In this document: piece after piece, positions 11,698 through 23,082 of the stretch | Layout: every line of letters begins with the position of its first letter | Position numbering within the stretch: the stretch's first letter is position 1 | Source: Eutypa lata | Taxonomy: Eukaryota; Ascomycota; Sordariomycetes; Xylariales; Diatrypaceae | DNA: 64,000 nucleotides | Assembly (NCBI GenBank): GCA_022661535.1 | Contig: JAKULF010000004.1 | Coordinates: forward strand, 1,736,001 to 1,800,000 | Direction of reading: 5' to 3' | Translations under genes and position numbers: made by a program | The notes under the pieces: model-generated | The model's database searches: none | What the model was told of the DNA's origin: nothing | What the model saw: only the letters and a program-made list of their open reading frames with translations

Positions 11698-12457
11698 AGA
11701 CTGGAGAACTAGATGATTGTAGATATGGCCATGGTTATAGACCACCCCTTTCCTGAATGCATCATGTCTTCTAGTGATGCTGATATATGTACTCTGCGGG
11801 GTGTTGTACTATAAGTGTATATGATGAAGCTCTGTTACCCGATTACAATTTAACTGAAAAGGACCTCCTATCACATGAATTTCACCTAAAACCTGCCTGA
11901 TGATTGCTGGCTCAACATATCTACATTATGCAGTTGAATATCTGGAAGTTGGAATGCAGATGTAAACTGCATTAGTGTACGCTTTGATGAAGGCATATTG
12001 AATAATAACCCACCTGCAGCTTCCCTGAATTTCAGGTTGCAAACGCTTCCGTTTGCCAACCTACCAATCTGCCATCCTGCCTTTTTTTTTTTAATTTCCT
12101 AGTGCAATGCGCATCAATTTCTTTATTCATCAAAAATCTACATACCCTGCACCTCTTCTTCTTAGGTACCTACTTAGTAGTTTGAGTCACTGACGAACAG
12201 CTGCTTCAACACGACAGGGGCAGCAACCCATACTCAATCCTCAACTACCGTAGAAAACCTCTGCAGATATTCCCCAAGCCGACACATTAATATCACTCGG
12301 GAAGCATCCAATCCAAAGAGTGATAATCCATTATTGAATTTTCACGAGTTTACCACTTCACGCTTATCATCCTCGTACCTTCCTACACATTAAACCCTCT
12401 CTTCACCATTCTCTGAATCCCACCACATTCGCCTCAACACTCTGTTGAACTCTCAAG
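11698..12457. other. intergenic spacer
   Basis: Contains the 3' end of uS14m and the promoter of the Arb2-domain gene. No gene is seen. The last 200 bp are pyrimidine- and AC-rich, as is common in fungal 5' UTRs. Confidence 0.45.
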
Positions 12458-14665
12458 ATGTTCAGAAGAAAGTGGTCCAGCCTCCCGCCCGACCCCGAAT
12501 TCCCTTCCGACTTGAAGAAGCTTGGGTATGTAGTCCCATACATCCTCGCACACAGGCTCACTGACTCCACGCAGCTACTTCATTAACGAAGATGACGAAG
12601 TCCGATCTATCAAGAACCCCAACTACTACTTCAAGTATTTCCTGACCCGCAACGAGCGCTACAATGATCGCCAGAGATTTGCTTTGAATCGTAAGCCAGC
12701 CTGTCCCATCTGAGCCTCGCAATGCCTGCATAACATATCCGTCTACCTACACACCTATCACTCATCTCTACCTGTTATAAAAGAATTGCAGTTTATATCC
12801 CCTCTCCTTATCCCATTCTATCTCACACCACACAACACAGACAACCGGCATCTATCCCATAGCTAACCACAACCCACGCATCCAACCCAACAGAAGCCCT
12901 CGAAGATGAAATCCACACCCGCCTCACAACTCTAGGCTTATCCAAGGTCCTCCTACCCTTCGGCACCACGGACCCTAACCAGCCCCACGTGCCCATCTTC
13001 GCCAGTAGCGACATGATCTCGCAGAAGCCATCGCGCGTCGTGGTGATCTTCGGGGAGACGGCCCAAGACCTCGGCGTGATCGCGCACCGCGTAATTAGTG
13101 GATCCGGCGGCGTGAACAAGGGGTCCATGGTCTCGGTCGTGTCGGCCCTCCAGCAGCAGCGCGCCTCGGCGGAGGACTCCCGGCCCCCCGGCGTTGTGAT
13201 CGCGAACCCGGGTCAGCTGATCTGGTGGCTGCCGCCGAGCCAGCGATACCACCACCACGACGACCCCCAGAACAAGAGCCAGAACCAGGGTCCTCTTCCG
13301 GTTGTCAACGGGGGAAATGGGGTTAAAGGTGAGGACGTGGGCGCGGGTAAAGCCGAAGACGCCGAAGAGCCCAAACCCCGCGCCATGATCCGCACGGCCT
13401 TCCAGGGCGCGCTCATGCGCAGCGCGGTGCACGACGGCGGGGTCATCGACGAGCGGCGCAACCGCATCCCGGAGAACCGCAACCCCGGCGAGCACGTGAA
13501 GTACATCTTCGAGAGCGTGGTGCCGGTGCTGGTGCCCGGAGACGCGAAGCTCGACGTCGTGGCCGTCGGCGACAGCGTCGATGCCGTCGAGAAGTACCTC
13601 GACTGGGGCCCGGTGTGGTCGCGGTGGCAGGGTCGGATCGGCTGCTTTGCCAATGTCGGCGGGTACTACCCTTCCTGGGAGCTCAAGTGTGATGGCTTTA
13701 AGCAGTTCTTGAGAGATGTGAGTATCGCTTTTGTTTTACTGGCCTGTGTGCACGTGTTGTGTTGGGATTCTATCACTGGCTGGTCGTCTGTGGTATTCCT
13801 TCAATTTACCGACCTGTTTACACATCATCAACCCCTTACCCCTTAGTCCTCACCCGGCTTGTTATACCTCCCAATGCTTTCTCAACTTGATATTGAAATC
13901 CGGAACAACCAAAAAACCAAGACATGAAAACTACAAAAACTAATACTGCCCACCCCTCAATAGAGATCCCGCGCCTACACGCCCTCCCTCGAGCCCCTCG
14001 GCACAGTCCTCTCGGGACCCGACGGGAACTCGCGGACGTCCTCGTTCACGCAGTTCGGCAGTCCTGTGTTCAGCGGCGGCGCCGACCACTTCACGGAGAT
14101 GCTGCTCATCGAGGGGCAGTCGGCGATCCTTGACTTCCTGCAGGAGGTCGCGCTCTCAGATGACCCGGCAAAGGGCGGTTACCGGAACCCCGACTTCCAC
14201 GTCGCGTATTACGACATCAACAATGATGCGAAGGACGAGTACGGCGCGAGTTGGGAGGATTTGCAGATAGTCCCTGTGGGACATGATCCTATTTTTGAGG
14301 TTTTGGCGCGGGGTGGTCGTGCTGCTGAGACCACTAGTGGTGGCGGCGATGATGGCGATGGGAAGATTGGAGGGGTGAGCGAGAGTGTCGTCGAGATCGA
14401 AGACAGTGACGATGACAATGGTGGCAATAGTAATGTTGCGGAAGATGGGTCGGCTAAGTCAGAACGTTCTGACAGCAAGGGAGACGACGGAACCAAAGAA
14501 GCTGTCATGGCAACAGGCGAACTCGAGTCCACATCCCAATCCCCAGCTAAGGGCCAGGGCAGCGAAAGCAAGGAAGGCCAGCAGGAGCTCGAGACACGTC
14601 TAGACAAGCTAGAGATCCAGTCTGGGGTCCTACTCCAAGACATTTATACCGAACAGCAATGGTAG
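12458..14665 (+). CDS. Arb2-domain protein
   Basis: Four exons (12458-12525, 12575-12690, 12894-13717, 13964-14665) join in frame to 569 aa. The first three quarters match the Arb2/FAM172-type fold: N-terminal FRRKWSSLPPDPEFP, the block LGYFINEDDEVRSI, VVVIFGETAQDLGVIAHRVI near residue 120, and IFESVVPVLVPGDAKLDVVAVGD in the second half. In fission yeast Arb2 belongs to the Argonaute siRNA chaperone complex, and the same domain is fused to class II histone deacetylases. A stand-alone protein like this one may act in RNAi or heterochromatin, but that is inference. A Q/N/H-rich insert lies around residues 215-265. The C-terminal 120 residues are acidic, Ser-rich and probably disordered. It is convergent with the following mitochondrial gene. 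Confidence 0.85.
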
Positions 14666-15233
14666 TGAGGTGGCTAACACACTGACTGGCCGTGGCATGA
14701 ATTTCGAGGATGAAAATGACTCGGGTCTAGCTTAGGAGGTTCTGCCAAATTGGCACATTTAGAAGGCTATTCAATAGTTGCATCGTAGGCTGATAGAGAG
14801 AAAGCTAGAGCTTAATCTGTTTAGGCACATAGTCTAAAGATATCCGCTTCGCCTTCAGCACGTCTTGTGAGGGAGGGTTGGCTAAAATCAGCCAGCCGTT
14901 TTTGTTCTCTGCCATATTTGGCGACTAATTGCTTGATGTAAACAAAAGTCCATATCTAGACTCGTGAATATCCACCCAGCCAAGTAAATATAGCATAACA
15001 GAAACATGGTAGTAGGCGAGACATGAAATGCGTAGGTGTCCTTTAACTGATTTATTTTGGCGTCTTGTGAGGCCATCACAACTCCAATAGGGGGCTGCTC
15101 GTTCATATAGGTATATATAACACAAACATACATTTGAGGATCCAACCATAGCTTATCAAGCCATACAGCGAGTATTTTTCCGTCCGGGTCTATACTGTTA
15201 TCTGAGCTCTTTCTCTCACAGACACTGCATCCA
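14666..15233. other. convergent 3' spacer
   Basis: Between two stop codons. The ATG-less frames here overlap likely 3' UTRs. Nothing further is seen. Confidence 0.45.
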
Positions 15234-17228
15234 TCACGTCCAGAAAATAGCCCCCAGCCCCGTCCTCGGCGTCTCGAGCTCATCCAACAACTCTCTCGCC
15301 CTCCGCGTCCTCTCCTTCACGACCTGTTCTTCTGCCGTCCATCTCCCCACACTATTACTACTACCACTCCCATCTTCACTCCCACTCTCGCCCCACAAGC
15401 CAAACCAGCTCGATTTCCCAGCACCAGCACCAGCAGCCTTCGTCTCTTCATTCTTCTTCTTCTCCCTCTCCTCCCTCGCCAGCTTCTCCACCATCATCCG
15501 CCAATTCTCCAACCCGGCATCCAAACACTCCTTGCACGTCTTCTTCGCCTGCTGGATATCCCCCTTCCCCCTACCACCACCACCACCACCACCACCAACC
15601 CCGCTCAGCTTATGTATCTGCTCTTCCGCAATATCGACCGCGTCCCTCGTCCACGCTAGCCCATCCTCTCGCCCCTTACCCTTACCCTTACCCTCGCCTG
15701 CATAGAGAATCTCGCCAATATACAAATTCAACCCCGCCTCCTCGCAGAGCCCCCTCGCGTCACGCACGGGCGGCGCCGAGCCGTCGTCCGGCGGCGGCGG
15801 GTACGGCGGCTCGAAGAGTACGCGCTTCGCTAGGGCGGTGATGTTTTCCGTGGTCCAGGGAGATGATGCTGATGTTTTCTCTGACGCCGGTCGTCGCTCT
15901 ACATCATTAGTGGATATTGATTGCTGCTGCTGCTGCTGCTGCTGCTGCGGACTCGACGGCAGCGACCGCCGCGCCCGCAGTATCGAGACCAGGATCGGGA
16001 GCGCGGCCGCGACGTCGCCCGCCCTCGCCTTGTGCACCGCCAGCGCCGTCAGGCACGTGAAAACGTTGGTGGACGGTTTTCTCTTTCCCACACCATCATC
16101 TCGGAGGACGTACGTCTTCTCGTCGTAAGTAGGTGGTCCTACTGCTGCTGCTGCTGCTCTCTCGCCCGCCGCCGCCAGAACCAGCGCCAACCGATACGCC
16201 AACTCGGCCTCGTCGGGCTTGCCCTTGAAATCGAGCCAGGCGCCGTGCTCCAGCGCGGCGTCCATTTTCTGCTTGGGGGTGAAGCCGCTAGTGGCTAGGA
16301 CGCGCCGGTAGAAGACCTCGGGCGGCTCGTACGCGCGCTCGCAGTCCTCCTCGCGCGGCGCGCGGGGCGACCCGGCCGCGATGGGCTTCGGGTTGGGATT
16401 CGAGGGCCCGAGGACCTGGTCGGCGGGGAACACGAGACGGCGGGTCGTGTCGACGACCTGGTCGTCGAGGTGCTCGGCGGCGCGGGCGCAGAGCATCAGT
16501 GCTTCGTAGTAGCCTCTTCTCCAGGGCTCGCTCTTGGCCTCGATGTCGTAGACGTGCGACTTTTCGGCGGTAGTAGTAGTAGGACCATCCTCATCGATCT
16601 CCTCGATTTTCCAGAACCCCTCGCCTTCCCCCTCGCCGCCGCTGCTCAGATCGCGGCGCAGCTGCAGCCCCGCCCCGTCGACGCTCGGGTCCTCGAGGCG
16701 CTCCAGGACGTTCTTCGCGTAGGCGCCGACCTGCACCCAGTCGGGGTGGGGGACGTCGGCGCGGTCGGGCGCCCACTTGGCGAGGCGGAACCGCATGCGC
16801 GTCAGGAAGCGCCACTCGTGGGGGGTCGGGTAGCGGCGCTCGAGCCACTCCTGCTGCAGGGCCCAGTAGGCGACGACAGAGAACCCCAGCAGGGCCCAGA
16901 AGTACGCCGTGTACTTGCCCGCCGTGAGGAACTCGTGGGCCAGCCAGCGCTTGCGCTCCGTCGTCAGGTACCGGAATTGTTGTTGTTGTTGTCTCTGGCG
17001 ACGGTTGCGGGCGAGTGGGACGGAAAGGAACGGGAGCTGGGGTCGGGTGTGCGAGGGTAGGTTCGTGTGTCTTGTGAATGACCGGGCTGTCGTCGTCGAT
17101 ATATTTGTTGTTGCCGTTGTCGTCGGTGTAGTGGTGGCGGGGGGTGATCTGAAAAGGAGGAGGGGGGTTCGCCGGCGGACGACGACGAGCCGCTGCACCG
17201 TTGTGTGCGGCTGTTGCTGCCGCAACAT
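15234..17228 (-). CDS. TPR-like mitochondrial membrane protein
   Basis: Intronless, 664 aa from the ATG at 17228. The open frame reaches further upstream but only through a TTG. Starting at MLRQQQPHTT gives a typical mitochondrial presequence, rich in R, S and T with no acidic residues for about 90 residues. One membrane helix follows (about 108-125, WALLGFSVVAYWAL). The rest looks like helical repeats of TPR type, for example FYRRVLATSGFTPKQKMDAALEHGAWLDFKGKPDEAELAYRLALVLAA; I infer this from the pattern, not from a search. Low-complexity inserts include a run of about nine Gln (near 15930) and a Gly run (near 15585). This architecture resembles Mgr3-type inner-membrane TPR proteins that assist the i-AAA protease; the function is uncertain. 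Confidence 0.8.
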   Translation of the reverse strand: MLRQQQPHTTVQRLVVVRRRTPLLLFRSPPATTTPTTTATTNISTTTARSFTRHTNLPSHTRPQLPFLSVPLARNRRQRQQQQQFRYLTTERKRWLAHEFLTAGKYTAYFWALLGFSVVAYWALQQEWLERRYPTPHEWRFLTRMRFRLAKWAPDRADVPHPDWVQVGAYAKNVLERLEDPSVDGAGLQLRRDLSSGGEGEGEGFWKIEEIDEDGPTTTTAEKSHVYDIEAKSEPWRRGYYEALMLCARAAEHLDDQVVDTTRRLVFPADQVLGPSNPNPKPIAAGSPRAPREEDCERAYEPPEVFYRRVLATSGFTPKQKMDAALEHGAWLDFKGKPDEAELAYRLALVLAAAGERAAAAAVGPPTYDEKTYVLRDDGVGKRKPSTNVFTCLTALAVHKARAGDVAAALPILVSILRARRSLPSSPQQQQQQQQQSISTNDVERRPASEKTSASSPWTTENITALAKRVLFEPPYPPPPDDGSAPPVRDARGLCEEAGLNLYIGEILYAGEGKGKGKGREDGLAWTRDAVDIAEEQIHKLSGVGGGGGGGGRGKGDIQQAKKTCKECLDAGLENWRMMVEKLAREEREKKKNEETKAAGAGAGKSSWFGLWGESGSEDGSGSSNSVGRWTAEEQVVKERTRRARELLDELETPRTGLGAIFWT

Positions 17229-18066
17229 CTTGAGGGTTGGGTCTTTTCCGTCCGAGGGGTTTTCGTCCAAGAAGCTCGTATTTCAATCTGGACCGGTCAT
17301 GTTGCAGTCTGCTGACTGCATAAATGGCTGGTTGGTGCCCGCCGGAGATCAGAATATGAATTCGTTCGTTTCCCTCGAGCAGTTAGACTAGAATTCGCTG
17401 CGATAAGACTGACCTCTGTGATAATTCTAACCTTATCTGAACATATGCTACTATCGAGGTTCTGAATCCATAACTAGAGCTCTAGCCTCTAGCTCTAACT
17501 AGGCCAGTAGTAAGCTTGATTGAGTGAGGACCGCAAAAATGCATATCTACAGTATCCTTTTCCTGATAATGCAATAATTATCCGACTTCCAATATTTACT
17601 CATTACTGATATAGGGGTCTCTTTACTCTCCAACTTCTACGTATAAGGCTCCTTTAAATCACAGCAAACACAAGTTCAAGGGGTTTTAGATTAATAAGTT
17701 GATAAACATCAAAATGAATACTCACACAAGCTACCGACTAGTTGGTAGTCACTTGAACGATCGTAGCCGAGGACAAATGGTTTATTAAAGTAACAATTAA
17801 ACACACCATAGAGCAGAACATAGTTGACATTCTAAGAAACATAAGCTGCTTCGTTAAAGTATGACACTGTCCCGTAATCCTCATAATGGACCTTATACGT
17901 ACAAAGAAAGAATCATCAAACCCCCCACTCAGTCCAATCATTCATTCGTATGAAGTAAGCTTGACACCCCCCAACGCCCAATGTATGCTATCAAATAAAA
18001 TAAAATCCTGCAGGCATTACCGTATCCCCAAACCTACACATGTATAGAAAATAGTCTAGGTTCAGT
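17229..18066. other. intergenic spacer, promoter of the TPR-like gene
   Basis: Upstream of the minus-strand TPR-like gene and downstream of ATG29. It is AT-rich. No gene is supported; a 67-codon frame at 17738-17941 (-) is unremarkable. Confidence 0.45.
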
Positions 18067-18897
18067 TCATGGGTTATTCGATTTCGGTAGGTACCTGCTT
18101 CGAAAAGCATTGCTAATGGTCCCTTTAAGACTCCCAATCGTGCCAGCATCTCCCATCTTGCTGGCCAGTGCCTCTTCGAGTGCAGACTGCGTTACAGATG
18201 CATCTGGAAACACCGTTTAATATCAAGCTCAAGTTAAAGGGTATGGGAAAGAGGTGGGGGGTTAAAAAGTACAAAGAGAGCATACCATCGAGGTCACTGA
18301 AGCTACTTCCCATACTAGGCGTCCCATCACTGTCCCTAGAATACCCTTTCCCTTTCCCGCCCGGACTGCGGCCGGCCAGCTCCATCGTCCGACGAGGCGA
18401 CATCGGCACACCGGGTTTATTCCGCTCGGAGGAGCCCTGAACGAAGACCGCGGCAGAGCTCGCAGAAGAGTCGGACGTTTGGGAATGGTGGATATTTTCT
18501 CTGGCAGACCCTTTAGGTAACCGCCTAGCAAAGTCTCGAGGGTTCCCGCGGAGCGTGGCGCTCAGATCGTGCTGCCCACTCGAGGATCCGTCCGAGTGCG
18601 CCTGCGGCGGGTTGTATGGCAGGAAGGCGGGCTCCGCATCGTCGTCGTCGTCGTCATCGGCGAAGGAGGAGGAGACATCGTTGCTTTGGAATCGCGGGGG
18701 GCGGCGGATGATTCTAGACTGCGCTGGGCTTGAGGATGACGAGGATGACGACGCGACCGAGCTTGTGTCAGCCGGTTCGGGGGAGGGAGGCTCCGGTTCC
18801 GCATCTACGTCGTCGTCGTCGTCGTCATCGTCGTCGACGGAAGTAGCGATGGGAAGCGACGACAGCCTCTTTCGCTGCGCCTCGGCGCTAGAACGAT

Positions 18898-18938
<41 letters not shown>

Positions 18939-19714
18939 TTGCTGCTGCCGCCCAGGTTTCGCGTTGTAACGACGGCCGTATTCGAGGACGAAGTGCGCGT
19001 TGCCGTCGGCCGGGAACTATTCCTGGGGGTACCAGGGACGCTGTTATCGTTTCGGGGCAGCGGTGAGTCTTTGCGGATGGTCAGGGACGAAGGGGCTCGG
19101 GGTTGGCCGGCGCCGGCGGACCCGGTTCGTCGGAGAATCTCGGCTAGGAACGGACTTTCGGCACCCGGCTGGGGCGAGGGCGCCGGTGAGTCCCTTACAG
19201 CGGCCGCTGCCTTGCGCATCTGTGCTCGTAGCTGCGAGGCATGGCGTTCGGTGAGGAAGGCGACTTGTTGGAGAAGGAAGTCTACGGTCACTTGAAATCG
19301 TGATGCACTGAAGGGAGAGTTGGCTGACTGTGATTCGAACGCTTTAAAGACATAATCATAACTTACACCTCGTTCCCTAGAGCATGTGACAAAAACCATT
19401 AGCCAGTCATCCTCATCTCATAGCAGGTTACCGTTTATAGAATTGGACAAAGACGTACAGTCTATCTCTGTCTTGGAGACCTTAGATACAATATTCCATA
19501 ATGCTTCATCTTTGGTCGGATCCCAATTCACCTAATTGAGGACATATAAGTAATTAGCCGTATTTGAGACAGAAAATGAGACAAAAAGACAAGTAGAATG
19601 ATGATAAGTACGTACGGGAGGGGGATCGACAAAGTCGCCTCGTGGGAAGGGAAGTCGGATGAAAACGGTATACGTCGGCTCTGAACTGGGTTGGGGGTAA
19701 TGTGATGAAGCCAT
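18067..19714 (-). CDS. ATG29: autophagy-related protein Atg29
   Basis: Atg29 works with Atg17 and Atg31 at the pre-autophagosomal structure as a scaffold for autophagosome formation. Five exons on the minus strand (19714-19616, 19531-19459, 19376-19367, 19307-18286, 18203-18067) give 446 aa. The conserved N-terminal domain covers about residues 12-95: YTVFIRLPFPRGDFVDPPPV, then NWDPTKDEALWNIV, then RFQVTVDFLLQQVAFLTERHASQLRAQMRKA. The third exon is only 10 nt; it is needed to restore IDWNEVASRFQV and has a GTAAGT donor. The middle is disordered, with a run of about 13 Ala, Asp runs and Ser runs. The conserved C-terminus contains SDGTPSMGSSFSDLDDASVT and ends FRSRYLPKSNNP. It is divergent from the next gene across about 1.1 kb. 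Confidence 0.92.
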
Positions 19715-20799
19715 ATTTGGTTATTTCGTCTCAAGTCACCTCACACGTATATCATTGCAATTGTAATTAGAAGAAAGGAGGGGGAAAGGCTGCAGCCTCC
19801 AGCATGAACAATGTTTAATCTTTAATGATTAATGATGCAGGTCCAGGTCTGGATCTAGGTCCAGATGCATCAGGATGGGGAATCAACGGTCACCTCTACA
19901 CTAGAAGAAGCTGGGGTAGCCTTCAAATGTCGGTATGTATTTCATAGGCTACGATAAAAGCTCTTAGTTAGCTGCTGCGGGTAGCAGGGGGATTAGCTGC
20001 CCATGATGCCAGGGTGCACAAGCTGAACAGGGGTAATAAGGCTTGACCCCCACCACACGGTAACCTTATCAGCGTCATTGACCACAAATTTAGCGCCCCG
20101 TTCATGTAGTAAATCAGTTGTCAAGTGACAGTCCGGATGTGGAGTCCTCGTTACCTTCGCCTCCCAAGCCTTCCCGTCTTACGGGCAGACCAGACAGTCT
20201 CAGGTAAGAGTTCAACGTTGATGAACGGAAGCCACCGATATGTAAGAAACCTCCAATGTTCCAGCCTACCTCGCAAATACCTAGGTATTCAAATAAGCTT
20301 GGCCCAAAAAAGATGGTGGTGCTGTACTCCCAACTCGCTAAAACAAAACGGACAAAGGGATACACTGCCAAGCCTCCTTTGCCATACCGAGAGCCTCGAT
20401 CTTGTGATGACTTATCCCGTACGCCATTGGCTGCCTGCTCTGGCTATATCTCATCCTTCCGGTGTTAGTTGCTACCGACAAACTGTGGTACCCTACCCGG
20501 CGTAACCTCAGTAAGGCTTATGATCAACATAAAACTACATACCAGGTAGGGAGGAGAGTCAATTGAGCCAACTTATTCTGTGTACTTCACACACATGTGT
20601 AATAAATGACTTCTGCAACAACGTACAAGATGAATCTCATCATGCACCTATTATAGTGAAAAGCCCCAACCGTTCGTTTCGTGACAGTTCTCTCGTGACA
20701 GCTCTCCCTACACAACTCTACGGTTGCGACTTACTTACGCTATTACGACTTTATCAGATATAACTAACTAGGTAGCATTGACACGAAGCAACCTTGACA
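19715..20799. promoter_or_regulatory. divergent intergenic region
   Basis: Holds the promoters of ATG29 (-) and the 411-aa membrane protein (+). An imperfect palindrome, TCTGGATCTAGGTCCAGA, lies at about 19847-19865, with more GGTCCAG copies next to it; a protein-binding role is only a guess. No gene is supported. Confidence 0.4.
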
Positions 20800-20883
20800 A
20801 TGGAGGTACAGAACACTTCAATTACACTGTTGCTTGCTTCCTTATTCCCTTATTACTAATTAACCAAAAAAACAACAACACAG

Positions 20884-22306
20884 ATGCTCAAACGAGGCTT
20901 CCCAAACTGGTCACAAACACCGATACCGCACTTCCAGCCCTCAGCGGGCGGGCTGATCGCGCTCGCAGACCTCGGGACGATCGCCAACCGAACCGCCATA
21001 GTGGGCGGGTCGTCGTGGCTCGACAGCCTGCTCCTGGCGCCGGGGCTGCACTACCAGCAGGCGGCGGGCGCGCTGGTAGGCGGCGACAGCAGCAAGGCCT
21101 CGTACGACGCCATCGAGATCTACAACGGCAAGACCCTGACGTACAGCATCACGAACCCGGCCACCATCCGCTACCTGCAGCGGCTCGCGGCCGCCGGCCA
21201 GAAGGTCGTCGTCGACGTCGGGAGCATCCCGCACCGCACCCACTTCTCCACCGGCCGCCGGCGCCGCAGCATGGGACAGCGCGCCACCATCTGGGCCGAC
21301 CAGGGCTCCGACCTCGGGTGGGTGTCGCACGCGCTGTACCTCGCTTCGCCGGTGCTCACGGTTCTCGCGTTCGTGTTCATGATCCTGTTGCAAGAATGTG
21401 AGTTTCAGTTATGTCTGGATTCTTGCCTTCATCTATCTTCCCCGCCAGCATGTAGTTAATGGCCTGGCATCTGCCATCTTGTCTTCTCTTTGGTTTGGAA
21501 TGTGATACTATTAACTGGTGAAGTGAATCGAAGTGAAGTGAAGTGGTGTGAAGTGAATACTGACGAACCGTCCGGTCCAAAAAGGGTGGGGCGTCGCGCT
21601 CCTCCTCGCGCTGATGCTATCCCGCATCTTGAACATCTGGGTGATCAAACAGCGGGCGAACCAACCCGTGTCGATCCCAACACCACCGCCGTCATCACCC
21701 CCGCCGCCATCACCGATCCCAGATCTAGGCGACCTGCTGACCGAGTACGTGGTGGACCTCGGGCATGGGCGGTCCGTATCGCTGCGTGGCCTGGCCTCAG
21801 ACCTGAAAGCCATCACGACAGGGCCCTGGCTGAGCACCAAGACCCACGTGCAGGGCTACCTCGAGGCCACGGCCAAGTTGATCGTTTATTTAGTCGCGGC
21901 TTTCAGCGGCAACATGACGCAGGCGGGAAACCTTGTCTTCATGGCCCTCCTCATCATCACAGCTGGTCTGCTAGGTCTCAGCAACGGCCATGCTAAGACA
22001 CTTCGTATGCACGGTCGTATTGCGGCGCCTACTAGTGATAGCCTGCCGTACCACCACCACCATCACGATAGCAGTCATCCTCACCAACCGCCGCCTGCTT
22101 CTTCTCTTTCGCCTCCTATTTCTTCCCCTCCCCTCTCGGGCAGCGTGGGTGGGAAGGACGGTGCGGCCGAGCAGTGCGCTTCTGTGGATGGTTCTTCGCC
22201 CTACCCTGATAGCGGCAGTTGGGGCGCTGATAGCTCCACGTGGCCCCCGACGACGAGAAGAACTTCGACCGGGTTCTCGGGCTTAGAAGATCATCGGGAA
22301 GTTTGA
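20884..22306 (+). CDS. fungal integral membrane protein, unknown function
   Basis: Two exons (20884-21397 and 21585-22306) join in frame to 411 aa. The N-terminal 150 residues are soluble-looking and contain GGLIALADLGTIANRTAIV and GSSWLDSLLLAPGLHY. A hydrophobic pair follows at about 153-192 (VLTVLAFVFMILLQEWWGVALLLALML). After a Pro-rich linker (205-217) comes a conserved-looking block, GPWLSTKTHVQGYLEATAKLI, and a second hydrophobic region at about 268-303. The C-terminal 100 residues are His-, Pro- and Ser-rich. No enzyme motif is visible. An alternative start is ATGGAG at 20800, spliced over an 78-nt intron ending in the AACACAG just before 20884; this would add only two residues. Intron 1 carries GAAGTGAA repeats. 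Confidence 0.75.
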
Positions 22307-22735
22307 AGGAAAGGGAAGGGAAGGGAGAGCAGAATTGCATATTTTTAGGTGATGGCATATTAAATTCGGGCGTTAACTTCATTAGCACATCCTTATCTAG
22401 AGATAATCGTAGGGCCTTCAGTAGTTCTACTGGTTAATTAACACTTAGATGGTGACTAGAGGCTTAATCATTCAATTTTCAACTTGTCACTGGGATTTCA
22501 GCTTGGGGTTTTCATGTGAAGTTGCATTGTCTCCTAGTATCTCCGTAATCTTGTCCGTAATCCTCTCTCCCATTGTGCCGTTCGTACCTACGGTGGCAGA
22601 ACTACGATTGTAGAAACTATGAAAAACAACAACTCCAAGTCGGGGTTATTCGTGAGACTCCATGCGTCATCGCCACCATCAATACCACCCTCTTCTTCGT
22701 CGACGGTCTGCTGGTCGTCGACACCGACAGGGTGT
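22307..22735. other. convergent spacer
   Basis: Between the membrane protein stop codon and possible 3' exon sequence of the minus-strand Cys-rich gene. Nothing else is seen. Confidence 0.35.
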
Positions 22736-22873
22736 TTAGGCGGCTGCGGTTGCTTTTTTGGTTACCAGGTTGGTCGGCGGTGTCTCGTCCATGAACTGTC
22801 GATGCAGCTCGGACAGAGGGCGCTTCTTCTGGTCTATCGTACATCTTCTCGAACCCATCGCGAACTGTAGCAT
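22736..22873 (-). other. possible 3' exon of the Cys-rich gene
   Basis: A 45-codon frame directly follows a CTCTAG acceptor-like site. It reads GSRRCTIDQKKRPLSELHRQ and ends KKATAAA before TAA. It could be a last exon of the gene starting at 23400 or a chance frame; I could not settle the splice phase, and another frame is also open here. Confidence 0.25.
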
Positions 22874-23082
22874 CTAGAGTTAGCGGCTGCTTCTTTTACA
22901 GATGTTTCTGGCGAGGCATTGGGAGTTGTTCTGGAGTACTTCTCCCCCGAATATGACCCGTTAAGTAGTTTTAAATATTAAGAGCTAGCTACAGAGGGAA
23001 GAAAATAGCCGCAAACATTACTTACAGTTTAGGGGGCCCTAGTGAAGGCAACCACCTCGCGATGTCAGTATCGCCTGGGCGA

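Noticed and set aside
15234..17286. Upstream starts for the TPR-like protein at 17270 and 17286
   Set aside because: Both are TTG codons; the first ATG at 17228 gives a typical mitochondrial presequence.
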